Shown here piece after piece: positions 15,561-25,311 of a DNA stretch of 64,000 nt (its first letter is position 1; each line of letters opens with the position of its first letter). The stretch covers positions 9,407 to 73,406 of the forward strand of contig VSNG01000016.1 in NCBI GenBank assembly GCA_009774175.1, read 5' to 3'. The stretch comes from Lachnospiraceae bacterium. Its GTDB lineage: Bacteria; Bacillota; Clostridia; Lachnospirales; Lachnospiraceae. Under the pieces are notes generated by a model. It saw only the letters and a program-made list of their open reading frames with translations, did not search any database and was not told the origin of the DNA. The position numbers and the translations under genes were made by a program.

Positions 15561-18010
15561 TGCAGCCACAATTTACGGATAAGGCAAAGGCGGCTCTTGT
15601 GCTGGCCGAGCGGGCGGCGAAAAGCCTGCGGCAGAGTTATGTGGGGAGCGAGCACATTCTGTTAGGCCTCCTGCGGGAGAATACCGGCGTCGCGGCCACC
15701 GTGCTTTTAAATAACGGTGTGGATGTTTTACAGCTTAAGGAAATGATAAAGGATCTGATCGCGCCCGAGACTTCCGTGCTTATTGCGGAGAGGGACGGTT
15801 ATTCCCCGCGCGCGCAGGTTATTTTGGAAGAGGCCCACAGACAGGCGGAACGGTTCCGCAGTGATAAAACAGGTACGGAGCATATTCTTCTGGCGCTTTT
15901 AAAAGAGGGGGAGAATGTGGCGGTCAGACTTTTAAATACCATGGGCATTTCGGTGCAGAAGCTTTATGTGGATGTGCTTACTGCCATGGGAGAGGACAGC
16001 TCGCTTTATAAAGAAGACCTGGGCAGAAAGCAGAATAAGAAAAAGGGAACGACATCAACCCTCGACCATTACAGCAGGGATCTGACGGCTCTTGCCAGAG
16101 AAGGAAAACTGGACCCTGTGATTGGCAGGGAGGATGAGATTACGAGAGTGGTGCAGATTCTTTCGCGCCGGACAAAGAACAATCCCTGTCTGGTGGGAGA
16201 GCCCGGCGTAGGCAAGACCGCCGTGGTGGAGGGACTTGCCGCCAGAATCGTGACCGGCGACGTGCCCTTTACGGTACAGAATAAAAGGCTTTTGACGCTG
16301 GATCTTTCCGGTATGGTAGCGGGCAGCAAATACCGCGGCGAGTTTGAAGAGCGCATCAAAAAGGTGATAAAAGAGGTGATAGAGGACGGCAATATCATTC
16401 TCTTTCTGGACGAGATGCATACCATTATCGGCGCCGGCGGCGCGGAAGGGGCCATCGACGCTTCCAATATCTTAAAGCCCTCTCTTGCAAGAGGTGAAAT
16501 CCAGCTGATCGGCGCCACTACTATTGCAGAATATCGCAAGTATGTGGAAAAGGACGCCGCTCTGGAAAGAAGGTTCCATCCCGTGACGGTGGAGGAGCCT
16601 ACGGTGGAGGAGACGGAAAATATTCTGAAAGGGATTGCCCATAAATACGAAGAGCACCACCGGGTTACGATTACCCCTGAGGCCATCAGTGCGGCGGTGG
16701 CGTTATCAGCGCGCTATATCAATGACAGAAATCTTCCTGATAAGGCCATAGACCTGATAGACGAGGCTTCGGCAGCCGTGCGGCTTCATGTGACAAAACA
16801 GCCGGATAAATTACAGGAGCTTTCAGAAGAGATTGACAGGATTGATTTGCAGATTGAGCGGTCTATCCGTATGGAAGCTTTTACGCAGGCGGCGGAGCTT
16901 AAGAAAAAGCAGGAGAGCTGTATTAAAAAGTACGAGCGTCTTGTAAGGCGCCTTGAGCAGGAGGAACAGAACAGAGCCTATGTGGTGGGCGAGAACGAGA
17001 TCGCCGAGGTGGTTTCCCTGTGGACGAAAATTCCGGTGAAGAAGCTTGCGGAGAAGGAGAGCGAGCGGCTTCTTAAGCTGGAGTCCATTTTGCATAAACG
17101 GGTGATAGGACAGGAGGAGGCCGTGGTGGCGGTGGCAAAGGCCATGCGTCGTGGCAGAGTGGGTTTGCAGGATCCCAACCGGCCGATTGGTTCCTTCCTG
17201 TTTCTGGGGCCTACGGGCGTTGGAAAGACGGAGCTGTCAAAGGCTCTGGCCGAGGCTATGTTTGGTTCGGAAAACGCCCTGATCCGTGTGGATATGTCGG
17301 AGTATATGGAGGGGCATTCGGTGTCGAAAATGATCGGTTCGCCTCCCGGGTATGTGGGCTTTGAAGAGGGAGGACAACTCTCCGAGAAGGTTCGCAGAAA
17401 TCCCTATTCCGTAGTTCTTTTTGATGAGATAGAAAAGGCCCATCCTGATGTGTTTAACGTTCTTTTGCAGGTGCTTGACGACGGTCATATCACCGATTCC
17501 AAAGGGCGTAAGGTGAGCTTTAAAAATACCATTCTGATCATGACTTCCAACGCCGGCGCACAGCGTATCATTGATCCGAAGAATCTGGGATTCGGCGCGG
17601 CGCAGACGGAAAAGCAGAATTACGATAAAATGAAGGGCAATGTCATGGAGGAAGTGAAACGCCTCTTTAAGCCGGAATTTATTAACAGAATTGACGAGAT
17701 CATGGTTTTCCATCCTCTCACCAGAGACGACATGAAGGCGATTGTAACTTTACTTGCAAAGACGCTGTCGAAGCGGTGCAGGGAGCAGATGGACATTGAC
17801 CTGACTGTCGGTTCCGCCGTAAAGGAGTATCTGATCGAGAAGCACATGGATGTCAAGATGGGGGCAAGACCCATGAAGCGGGCAATTCAGTCGGAGATCG
17901 AAGACGCGCTTGCGGAGGAAATACTGGCCGGAAAGGTGAAGAGCGGAGATAAAGTAACAGTGGGACTTAAGAGTAAGAAAATAACCTTCACGGTTAAACC
18001 ACCCGTGTAG
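15560..18010 (+). CDS. clpC: ATP-dependent Clp protease ATPase subunit ClpC
   Basis: The 816-residue AAA+ unfoldase feeds substrates to ClpP. Two N-terminal Clp repeats span residues 1-145. The first AAA domain has Walker A GEPGVGKTAVVEG near residue 213 and Walker B ILFLDEMH near 280. A UVR-like middle segment (KKKQESCIKKYERL) sits near residue 448. The second AAA domain has GPTGVGKTELSKA near residue 550 and VVLFDEIEKAHPD near 617. The coiled UVR-bearing middle marks ClpC rather than ClpB or ClpA. No CtsR, McsA or McsB gene is adjacent; a GntR gene overlaps its start instead. Confidence 0.95.
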   Translation: MQPQFTDKAKAALVLAERAAKSLRQSYVGSEHILLGLLRENTGVAATVLLNNGVDVLQLKEMIKDLIAPETSVLIAERDGYSPRAQVILEEAHRQAERFRSDKTGTEHILLALLKEGENVAVRLLNTMGISVQKLYVDVLTAMGEDSSLYKEDLGRKQNKKKGTTSTLDHYSRDLTALAREGKLDPVIGREDEITRVVQILSRRTKNNPCLVGEPGVGKTAVVEGLAARIVTGDVPFTVQNKRLLTLDLSGMVAGSKYRGEFEERIKKVIKEVIEDGNIILFLDEMHTIIGAGGAEGAIDASNILKPSLARGEIQLIGATTIAEYRKYVEKDAALERRFHPVTVEEPTVEETENILKGIAHKYEEHHRVTITPEAISAAVALSARYINDRNLPDKAIDLIDEASAAVRLHVTKQPDKLQELSEEIDRIDLQIERSIRMEAFTQAAELKKKQESCIKKYERLVRRLEQEEQNRAYVVGENEIAEVVSLWTKIPVKKLAEKESERLLKLESILHKRVIGQEEAVVAVAKAMRRGRVGLQDPNRPIGSFLFLGPTGVGKTELSKALAEAMFGSENALIRVDMSEYMEGHSVSKMIGSPPGYVGFEEGGQLSEKVRRNPYSVVLFDEIEKAHPDVFNVLLQVLDDGHITDSKGRKVSFKNTILIMTSNAGAQRIIDPKNLGFGAAQTEKQNYDKMKGNVMEEVKRLFKPEFINRIDEIMVFHPLTRDDMKAIVTLLAKTLSKRCREQMDIDLTVGSAVKEYLIEKHMDVKMGARPMKRAIQSEIEDALAEEILAGKVKSGDKVTVGLKSKKITFTVKPPV

Positions 18011-18032
18011 GAGAACTTAGGAGGAAAATACG

Positions 18033-18443
18033 ATGGCTGTAGTAGAGGAGTTACTGCGTACAGAGAGTGACAGGACGATCAGTTTTGGAAATCACGGTCT
18101 GGCGGCAAAGGCAAAACTGGAGGATTACGAGCATGACGGTAATCTGTACAAGGTGAAAACCTTTAAGGAGCTGACGAAGCTGGAAAAGAACGGCATGTTT
18201 GCCTACGAGTCGGAACCGGGTACCAGTGTGAATCACTTTGCGGAGACAGAGAACGGCCTCGCCTTTCAGGTGGAAGGGACCGAGGATGCGCAGATCACGG
18301 TGGGACTTGAGGAAGACACAGTGTACACGGTATATGTGAACGGCGCAAACGTGGGCGAGATGAAGACGAATCTGAGCGGAAAGCTGAGCATCAGCGTGGA
18401 GCTTGCCAGCGTCGGCAAAGCAGAGGTCAGGATCGTAAAATAA
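18033..18443 (+). CDS. Conserved hypothetical beta-rich protein
   Basis: The 136-residue soluble protein has no signal peptide or membrane span. It contains alternating hydrophobic and polar strands (for example AQITVGLEEDTVYTVYVNG near residue 90) and no cysteine, suggesting a beta-sandwich. The start follows TTAGGAGGAAAATACG, a strong site 22 bases after the clpC stop, so it probably shares the clpC transcript, which ends at the following terminator. Relatives in Lachnospiraceae are sometimes labelled endosialidase, but nothing here supports an enzyme. Function unknown; a link to proteolysis or stress is inference from position. Confidence 0.65.
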   Translation: MAVVEELLRTESDRTISFGNHGLAAKAKLEDYEHDGNLYKVKTFKELTKLEKNGMFAYESEPGTSVNHFAETENGLAFQVEGTEDAQITVGLEEDTVYTVYVNGANVGEMKTNLSGKLSISVELASVGKAEVRIVK

Positions 18444-18460
18444 GCGGATCAGAAAACAGG

Positions 18461-18500
18461 GGCTTTTCAACTGACTGGGAATCAGTTGAGAAGCCTTTCT
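18461..18500 (+). terminator. Rho-independent terminator of the clpC unit
   Basis: GGCTTTTCAACTGA (18461-18474) pairs with TCAGTTGAGAAGCC (18482-18495), with one G-T wobble, a 7-base loop and TTTCT after the stem. Confidence 0.88.
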
Positions 18501-18565
18501 GCGCGCAGGCAGTGAGCCGCGCTGCGAGGAACGGAAACCGCACTGCGTGGAAGGAAGGAGAGCGG

Positions 18566-19930
18566 ATGGCGAAGGGAAAAGCGACGGTATTTTTTTGTCA
18601 GAGCTGCGGCTATGAATCGTCCAAATGGCTGGGCCAGTGTCCCGGCTGTAAGGAATGGAATACCATGGTGGAGGAGCCTGCGGCCGGAAAGAAAGGCGGC
18701 GGCATAAGCGGCATGTCCGCGAAAAGGGCGGCAGCGCCGGTGAGCTTGAAGGAGGTGGATTTGCAGGAAGGAGAGCGTATGACAACCCGTATTGCAGAGC
18801 TCGACAGGGTGCTTGGCGGCGGCATTGTGCCCGGGTCTCTCACGCTGGTGGGCGGCGATCCCGGCATCGGCAAGTCCACGCTTCTTTTGCAGGTGTGCAG
18901 GCATATGGCGGCGGACGGACGCAGGCTCCTTTATATATCGGGGGAGGAGTCCCTGCAGCAGATTAAGCTTCGCGCCAACCGCATCGGAGAATTTTCGGAC
19001 AATCTGCTGCTTCTTTGTGAGACAAATCTGGAGACCGTGGAGCAGACGATACGAAAAGAGATGCCGGCGGTGGCTGTGATTGACTCCATCCAGACCATGT
19101 ACCGTGAAGAGATTTCCTCCGCGCCGGGAAGCGTTTCCCAGGTCAGGGAGTCCACGAATGTGCTGATGCAGTTAGCCAAGGGGCTTGGCGTTTCCGTTCT
19201 GATTGTGGGACATGTGACCAAGGAGGGAACGGTGGCCGGGCCAAGGGTACTGGAGCATATGGTGGATACGGTGCTCTATTTCGAGGGGGACAGGCACGCC
19301 TCTTATCGAATTTTGCGGGGCGTGAAGAACCGTTTCGGCTCCACCAATGAGATCGGCGTTTTTGAGATGAAGGAGGAGGGGCTTCTGGAGGTAAAAAATG
19401 CCTCCGAGTTTATGCTGAACGGGAAGCCGGAGGGGGCAAGCGGCTCCGTGGTGTCCTGCTCCATGGAGGGAACAAGGCCAATCCTTTTGGAAATTCAGGC
19501 GCTTGTATGCCGCAGTAATTTCGGTATACCCAGAAGACAGGCGACGGGAATGGATTTTAACAGGCTCAATCTTCTGATGGCGGTTCTGGAAAAACGTCTG
19601 AATCTGCAAATGTCTGACTGCGACGCTTACGTGAATCTGGCGGGCGGCATGCGGATTGTGGAGCCGGCCATTGATCTGGGAGTTGCCATGTCGGTGGCCT
19701 CCAGCTTTAAAAACCGAGCCATTGACGACAGAACAATTGCTTTCGGGGAGATCGGCTTAAGCGGGGAAGTGCGGGGCGTTTCTCAGGCTTCACAGAGAGT
19801 GGCGGAGGCGGCAAAGCTTGGTTTTACCACCTGTATACTGCCCATGGTCAATGCGGAACAGATCAGGGAAAAAGGGGGACTTACCATTATCGGCGTAAGC
19901 TCCGTGAGAGACGCCATTGACTTGATTTAG
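18566..19930 (+). CDS. radA: DNA repair protein RadA
   Basis: The 454-residue protein is a RecA-like helicase that helps branch migration in recombination. It has the N-terminal zinc finger (CQSCG and CPGCK, residues 11-28), Walker A GDPGIGKST near residue 96 and the RadA-specific KNRFGSTNEIGVFEM near residue 253. A C-terminal Lon-protease-like domain has IGLSGEVRGVSQ near residue 396. The ATG at 18566 follows AAGGAAGGAG; an in-frame ATG at 18512 lies just after the terminator and is less likely. The gene follows a terminator, so it has its own promoter or relies on readthrough. Confidence 0.95.
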   Translation: MAKGKATVFFCQSCGYESSKWLGQCPGCKEWNTMVEEPAAGKKGGGISGMSAKRAAAPVSLKEVDLQEGERMTTRIAELDRVLGGGIVPGSLTLVGGDPGIGKSTLLLQVCRHMAADGRRLLYISGEESLQQIKLRANRIGEFSDNLLLLCETNLETVEQTIRKEMPAVAVIDSIQTMYREEISSAPGSVSQVRESTNVLMQLAKGLGVSVLIVGHVTKEGTVAGPRVLEHMVDTVLYFEGDRHASYRILRGVKNRFGSTNEIGVFEMKEEGLLEVKNASEFMLNGKPEGASGSVVSCSMEGTRPILLEIQALVCRSNFGIPRRQATGMDFNRLNLLMAVLEKRLNLQMSDCDAYVNLAGGMRIVEPAIDLGVAMSVASSFKNRAIDDRTIAFGEIGLSGEVRGVSQASQRVAEAAKLGFTTCILPMVNAEQIREKGGLTIIGVSSVRDAIDLI

Positions 19931-20005
19931 CGTCTTTTATGTGATACGATATTTTGGATCATCAATTTTACTAAACAGGAAGAAAGCTCTGACAAAGGGG
20001 TCAGT

Positions 20006-21091
20006 ATGAACAAAAAAAAGTACGGATTTTTGGGCAACATCCCTCTTTTGATTGTGGAGGTCTGCGTTCTTTTTATTGCCATCGGTATTATGGCTGCAGT
20101 AATTACCATGACGAAGCAGGTGAATCACAGGGATATCGACGAGGAAAAAATACAGATCAACGACGAGGTTGCAAAGAAGAAAACCACTGAGGTGGAAAAG
20201 GCGCCGGTTAAGGAGGAAAAGAAAGAGGTTAGCTACCGCAATATCGCCCTCTTTGGCGTGGATGCCAGAAATGGTGAGCTGGGAAAGGGCACCAGAAGCG
20301 ATACCATTATTATTGCCAGTATCAATCAGGATACGCAGGAAATTAAGCTGATTTCCGTATTTCGGGATACTTATTTAAATCTGGGCAACGACGCCTATAA
20401 TAAATGCAATTCGGCCTATGCCCAGGGAGGGCCGGAACAGGCCATTAACATGCTCAATATGAATCTGGATCTGGATATTACAGACTACGTGACAATCGGC
20501 TTTTCCGGACTGATTGACGCGGTGGATGCGCTTGGCGGCATAGAAATAGAGATTACGGACGCCGAAATTACCCATCTGAACAACTATCAGCTGTGCATGG
20601 CGCAGGAGCTTGGCGTGGATTATACGCCGGTTGAGAAGAGCGGCAGACAGCTTTTAAACGGGATGCAGGCAACCGCTTACTGCCGGATACGTTACACGAG
20701 AGGGGACGATTTCAGACGTGCGGAGAGGCAAAGACAAGTGCTTGCGGCCATGATGGAAAAGGCTGGAGGCTCTTCCGTCAGCACACTGACCGACATGGTC
20801 AGCGCGGTGCTTCCGCAGGTGGAAACTTCTTTGGATGTGAATGAAATTTTAAGCGTTCTGGGAAGCGTTGCCAGTTATCGGATGACCACCAGCGACGGCT
20901 TTCCCTTTGAAGGAGGCAGAGCCGGCGCCAATGTGGGCAGTAAGGGAAGCTGTGTGATTCCTGTGGATCTGGAGGAGAATGTGAGGCAGCTTCATGAGAT
21001 GCTTTATCCCGGAGTAAGCTATGCGCCCTCGGGACAGGTGCAGGAAATCAGCGAGGAAATTAAGGGGCAGACGGGAGAATACCTACAATAA
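20006..21091 (+). CDS. LCP (LytR-CpsA-Psr) family protein
   Basis: The 361-residue membrane-anchored enzyme of the LCP family transfers undecaprenyl-linked glycopolymers onto peptidoglycan. A short basic N-terminus is followed by one membrane helix (about residues 12-34). The LCP domain starts with IALFGVDARNGELGKGTRSDTI near residue 77; the Arg and Asp residues that bind pyrophosphate lie in GTRSDTI and in SVFRDTYL near 114. IRYTRGDDFRRAERQRQ near 230 is the second signature. A Ser/Gly-rich C-terminal tail follows. Probably involved in wall polymer attachment; the polymer is not identifiable here. Confidence 0.92.
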   Translation: MNKKKYGFLGNIPLLIVEVCVLFIAIGIMAAVITMTKQVNHRDIDEEKIQINDEVAKKKTTEVEKAPVKEEKKEVSYRNIALFGVDARNGELGKGTRSDTIIIASINQDTQEIKLISVFRDTYLNLGNDAYNKCNSAYAQGGPEQAINMLNMNLDLDITDYVTIGFSGLIDAVDALGGIEIEITDAEITHLNNYQLCMAQELGVDYTPVEKSGRQLLNGMQATAYCRIRYTRGDDFRRAERQRQVLAAMMEKAGGSSVSTLTDMVSAVLPQVETSLDVNEILSVLGSVASYRMTTSDGFPFEGGRAGANVGSKGSCVIPVDLEENVRQLHEMLYPGVSYAPSGQVQEISEEIKGQTGEYLQ

Positions 21092-21160
21092 CAGCTCGAA
21101 GGAGCGGAACGCGCGATTTTGCGAGTGGGCGTGAGCTGAACGGAAGGGCATACAGGTAAC

Positions 21161-23005
21161 ATGAAAAAGTTGTTGATTTATTTAAAGGATTATAAGAAAG
21201 AGACGGTCTGCGCGCCGCTTTTTAAGATGCTGGAAGCCATGTTTGAGCTGTTTGTGCCGTTTGTGATGGCGGATATCATCGACTCTGGCATCCGGCAATC
21301 AAATGCAGGCTTTGTGCTGCGAAGCGGGCTTCTCCTTGTAGTGCTGGGGCTGGTGGGGCTGTTTTGCTCCATTACGGCACAGTATTTTGCGGCCAAAGCG
21401 GCGGTGGGATTTTCCACGAAGCTGAAGCACGCCCTTTTTGACCATATCCAGAGCCTTTCTTTTACGGAGATTGATACATTGGGGACGTCCACCCTGATCA
21501 CCCGGATGACTTCCGATGTGAATCAGGTGCAGAATGGCGTCAATATGGTGCTGCGGCTGTTTCTTCGTTCGCCCTTTATCGTGTTTGGCGCCATGATCAT
21601 GGCGTTTTTCATTGATGCCAGGGCGGCCCTTATTTTTGTGGTGACCATACCGGTTCTGGCCATTGTGGTGTTTGGGATCATGATGATTACCATGCCCATG
21701 TATAAAAAAGTACAGGCCGGGCTGGACGCTGTGCTGGGCGCTACCAGAGAGAATCTGACGGGGGCAAGGGTGATTCGCGCCTTCCACAAAGAGGAGGAGG
21801 AGATCGAAGGGTTTGAGGAGAAGACCGAAACGCTTGCCAATATGCAGCTTTTAGTGGGCAGGATATCGGCTTTGACCAATCCGGTCACATATATTATTAT
21901 CAACGCGGCCACTGTGATACTGCTTTACACCGGGGCGGTTCGGGTAGATGAAGCCATGATTTCCCAGGGCCAGGTGGTGGCCCTTGTCAATTATATGTCC
22001 CAGATTCTGGTGGAGCTCATTAAACTGGCAAATCTGATTATCACCATTACCAAGGCCCTTGCCTGCGCCAACCGCATCGAAGCCGTCTTTGAAGTGCAGT
22101 CTTCCATGGAGTGGGAGACGCTTACGGCCGACGGCCGGACGGAGGCGGGCAGCCTGAACGCAGAGGAAGCAGCAGGCTTGAACAGAGCGGATGCAGGGGA
22201 AGCGGCAGGCTTGGACAGAGCGGATGCAGGGGAAGCGGCAGGCTTGGGCAGAGCAGATGCAGGCATGGACGGACAGGATCTGGCTGTGGAGTTCGATCAT
22301 GTGCATCTGACTTATGCGGGAGCCGGGGCGGAATCCCTTGACAATATTTCCATGAAGATAAAGAGGGGAGAGACCGTCGGCATCATAGGAGGCACAGGCT
22401 GCGGCAAGTCTTCGCTGGTTCACCTGATTCCCCGTTTTTATGACGCCACGAAAGGCGTGGTGCGTGTGAACGGACGGGATGTGAGAAGTTACGGGATGGA
22501 GGAGCTGCGGGAAAAGATCGGCATGGTGTTGCAGAAGGCAGTGCTTTTTAGCGGTACCATTCGGGATAATTTACTGTGGGGGAAAGGGGACGCTACGGAC
22601 GAGGAAATTTGGGAGGCGCTGCGGCTTGCCCAGGCAAAGGAGTTTGTGGAAGCCAAGGAGGGCGGCCTGGACGCTCCTGTGGCGCAGGAGGGGCGAAACC
22701 TTTCCGGCGGACAAAGACAACGGCTTACCATTGCAAGGGCACTGGTGGCGAAGCCGGAGATACTGATTCTGGACGACAGCGCATCGGCGCTGGATTATGC
22801 TACGGATGCGGCGCTTAGGAAGGCACTTAAGGAGCTTTCCGGGGAGACCACGGTATTTATCGTATCTCAGCGGGCTTCCTCCATTATGCACGCGGATCAG
22901 ATTATTGTACTGGAGGACGGAGAGATTGCCGGCTGCGGCACTCATGAAGAGCTGCTTGCAGACTGTGAGGTCTATCAGGAAATATATTATTCACAGGGGA
23001 ATTGA
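21161..23005 (+). CDS. ABC exporter subunit with degenerate ATP site
   Basis: The 614-residue half-transporter has six membrane helices (about residues 15-305) and a C-terminal nucleotide-binding domain. Walker A is GGTGCGKSSL near residue 410, the signature is LSGGQRQR near 511 and Walker B is ILILDDS near 534. After Walker B, Asp replaces the catalytic Glu, as in the degenerate subunit of heterodimeric exporters such as TM287/288. The linker between the domains (about residues 336-368) is enlarged by three tandem 11-residue repeats. The partner gene follows immediately. The cargo is not evident; such pairs are often multidrug exporters. Confidence 0.92.
   Translation: MKKLLIYLKDYKKETVCAPLFKMLEAMFELFVPFVMADIIDSGIRQSNAGFVLRSGLLLVVLGLVGLFCSITAQYFAAKAAVGFSTKLKHALFDHIQSLSFTEIDTLGTSTLITRMTSDVNQVQNGVNMVLRLFLRSPFIVFGAMIMAFFIDARAALIFVVTIPVLAIVVFGIMMITMPMYKKVQAGLDAVLGATRENLTGARVIRAFHKEEEEIEGFEEKTETLANMQLLVGRISALTNPVTYIIINAATVILLYTGAVRVDEAMISQGQVVALVNYMSQILVELIKLANLIITITKALACANRIEAVFEVQSSMEWETLTADGRTEAGSLNAEEAAGLNRADAGEAAGLDRADAGEAAGLGRADAGMDGQDLAVEFDHVHLTYAGAGAESLDNISMKIKRGETVGIIGGTGCGKSSLVHLIPRFYDATKGVVRVNGRDVRSYGMEELREKIGMVLQKAVLFSGTIRDNLLWGKGDATDEEIWEALRLAQAKEFVEAKEGGLDAPVAQEGRNLSGGQRQRLTIARALVAKPEILILDDSASALDYATDAALRKALKELSGETTVFIVSQRASSIMHADQIIVLEDGEIAGCGTHEELLADCEVYQEIYYSQGN
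22166..22264 (+). repeat. Three 33-base tandem repeats in the ABC exporter linker
   Basis: Units start at 22166, 22199 and 22232 and differ by only a few bases. Each encodes EAAGLxRADAG. The array is in frame between the transmembrane and ATPase domains, and a degenerate fragment of the unit appears just upstream. The near identity points to recent expansion by slippage. Confidence 0.92.
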
Positions 23006-23027
23006 CAGCCGGAGGCAGGAGGAAACT

Positions 23028-24764
23028 ATGGGACAGAAAGAAACGTTTATCAAAGTGCTGCGTTATATAAAGCGGTATTGGCTGTATCTGGCGGCGTCCG
23101 TTTTCATGGCAAGCGTCACTGTGGCGCTGACTTTGTATTTTCCGATTTTGACCGGTAAAGTCATTGATCTGGTGATAGTGCCCATGCAGGTCGATTTTCC
23201 GGGAGTGCTTGCCATTCTCAGACAGATGGTCATTGTCGCCGTTCTGACGGGAATCGCCCAGTGGATTATGAACGTGTGCAACAATAAAATGACGTATCGG
23301 ATTGTACAGGATATCCGAAACGAAGCGTTCCGCAGGATCGAGATTCTGCCTTTAAAGTATATTGACGGCCATTCCTACGGCGAGGTGGTAAGCCGCGTGG
23401 TGGCGGATGTGGATCAGTTTGCGGACGGTTTGCTGATGGGTTTCACACAGTTTTTTACCGGCGTGATTACGATTCTCGGTACTTTGGGCTTTATGCTTAG
23501 TATCAATATAGCTGTCACGGGTGTCGTTGTACTGGTGACGCCCCTGTCATTTTTTGTCGCAGGCTTTATCGCGAAGAAAACCTTTACCATGTTCCATTTA
23601 CAGTCGGAGACCAGAGGGGAGCAGACGGCCCTGATCGAAGAGATGGTGGGCAATCAGAAAGTGGTGCAGGCGTTTTCTCACGAGGACGAGGCGCTTTCGC
23701 AGTTTGATGAAATCAACGAGAGACTGGGAGACTGCTCTCTGCGGGCGATCTTTTTCTCCTCTCTCACGAACCCTTCCACAAGATTTGTCAATAATCTGGT
23801 GTACGCGGGCGTGGCGGTGGTGGGCGCTCTCTTTGCGATCCGCGGCGGGATCAGCGTTGGACAGCTTTCCTGCTTCCTTTCTTATGCGAATCAGTACACA
23901 AAGCCCTTCAATGAAATTTCCGGCGTGGTTACGGAATTACAGAATGCGCTGGCCTGCGCGGCCCGGATATTTGCGCTGATGGAGGAAGAGCCCCAGATTC
24001 CGGAGCCGGAGGATGCGGCGGCGCTTAAGGATGTGGAGGGACGGGTGGAGCTTTCCCATGTGGACTTTTCTTATGTGCCCGACAGAAAACTGATTACCGA
24101 TTTTAATCTGGCAGTCAGGCCGGGACAGAGGGTAGCTATCGTAGGCCCCACAGGCTGCGGCAAGACTACGGTCATCAATCTTCTTATGCGGTTTTATGAT
24201 GTGAATCAGGGAAAAATCTGTGTGGACGGCGCGGATATCCGCGAGGTGACAAGAAAGAGTCTGCGGGAAAACTATGGTATGGTGCTGCAGGAGACGTGGC
24301 TGAAAGCCGGAACGATCCGGGACAATATCGTGATGGGCAGGCCGGACGCCACCGAGGAGGAGGTAATCGCCGCCGCCAAAGCGTCTCACGCCCACAGCTT
24401 TATCAAGAGACTATCCAAAGGATATGATACGGTGATCGGGGAGGACGGCGGCAGTCTTTCTCAGGGGCAGAAACAGCTTTTGTGCATCACCAGAGTGATG
24501 CTCTGCCTGCCGCCCATGCTGATTCTGGATGAGGCGACTTCTTCCATAGACACCCGGACGGAAATTCGGATTCAGAAGGCCTTCGCCACTATGATGAAGG
24601 GAAGAACCAGCTTTATTGTAGCCCACAGGCTTTCCACCATACGGGAAGCGGATGTGATTCTGGTTATGAAGGACGGGAACATTATCGAGCAGGGAAATCA
24701 TGAGACGTTGCTGCAAAAGAAAGGGTTTTATGCAAAACTCTATGAGAGTCAGTTTGCCTCATAG
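23028..24764 (+). CDS. ABC exporter subunit, partner half-transporter
   Basis: The 578-residue protein has six membrane helices (about residues 15-305) and an ATPase domain with Walker A GPTGCGKTT near residue 373 and Walker B ILDEATSSID near 500 with the catalytic Glu intact. Its signature motif is altered to LSQGQ, the form that faces the degenerate Walker site of the partner. Together the two genes form a classic asymmetric heterodimer. The ATG at 23028 follows CAGGAGGAAACT, 22 bases after the first subunit; longer in-frame starts would lie inside that gene. Its 3' end overlaps the convergent lipoprotein gene by 16 bases. Confidence 0.93.
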   Translation: MGQKETFIKVLRYIKRYWLYLAASVFMASVTVALTLYFPILTGKVIDLVIVPMQVDFPGVLAILRQMVIVAVLTGIAQWIMNVCNNKMTYRIVQDIRNEAFRRIEILPLKYIDGHSYGEVVSRVVADVDQFADGLLMGFTQFFTGVITILGTLGFMLSINIAVTGVVVLVTPLSFFVAGFIAKKTFTMFHLQSETRGEQTALIEEMVGNQKVVQAFSHEDEALSQFDEINERLGDCSLRAIFFSSLTNPSTRFVNNLVYAGVAVVGALFAIRGGISVGQLSCFLSYANQYTKPFNEISGVVTELQNALACAARIFALMEEEPQIPEPEDAAALKDVEGRVELSHVDFSYVPDRKLITDFNLAVRPGQRVAIVGPTGCGKTTVINLLMRFYDVNQGKICVDGADIREVTRKSLRENYGMVLQETWLKAGTIRDNIVMGRPDATEEEVIAAAKASHAHSFIKRLSKGYDTVIGEDGGSLSQGQKQLLCITRVMLCLPPMLILDEATSSIDTRTEIRIQKAFATMMKGRTSFIVAHRLSTIREADVILVMKDGNIIEQGNHETLLQKKGFYAKLYESQFAS

Positions 24765-25252
24765 TAGGAGGCGTCCTTATTGTAATCCATGGATTCGGAG
24801 CGGATATCCTGAATGACGCCGTCTTTCCAGTCAAAAACAAGGTACTGGTAAACCACCGTATGATGGGCAAGATATTCCTCATTAGTCAAAAAGCCGAGAA
24901 TACCGTCCTTTTCGATGCCGTTTTCCTCACAGAAACTGTCCACGTCAATAGCGGTGTTGTCGATAAAGAAGGAAGGCAGGATGGTGGTCAGTTTGGCGTC
25001 GAAGGGAATTTCCTCGGCAGGGAGGAAATGATAATCGCTGCCGTTTATGCAGGACAGGATATCATAATCCTGATAGGCGGCCAGAAAAACATCTGCACCG
25101 TCTCCAATTTTCACGCCGCGGATGGTCTGTGCCGTTTCCGCGTCCAGGTCGTAATCGGTGGGGGACAAAAGAGGTTTTTCCTCGCCGCAGGCGCAGGTAA
25201 GAGCTGAAAGAACAAGCGCAAGACAAAGCGCGGGAATACATTTTTTTGACAT
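24749..25252 (-). CDS. Putative lipoprotein of unknown function
   Basis: The 167-residue protein begins with MSKKCIPALCLALVLSA and a Cys-containing lipobox (LTCAC then GEE), so it is probably lipid-anchored outside the cell. The mature part is acidic, with GVKIGDGADVFLAAYQDYDI near residue 48 resembling the SmpA/BamE-like GxxxxDV helix found in many small lipoproteins. The ATG at 25252 follows GGAGAGGAGACC; a longer frame to 25336 runs through the upstream spacer and lacks support. It converges on the ABC exporter genes. Function unknown. Confidence 0.7.
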   Translation of the reverse strand: MSKKCIPALCLALVLSALTCACGEEKPLLSPTDYDLDAETAQTIRGVKIGDGADVFLAAYQDYDILSCINGSDYHFLPAEEIPFDAKLTTILPSFFIDNTAIDVDSFCEENGIEKDGILGFLTNEEYLAHHTVVYQYLVFDWKDGVIQDIRSESMDYNKDASYYEAN

Positions 25253-25311
25253 GGGGGTCTCCTCTCCTGTATGATAGCTTATAGTGAATTTCCATATGCG
25301 GGTCTGCGCAT

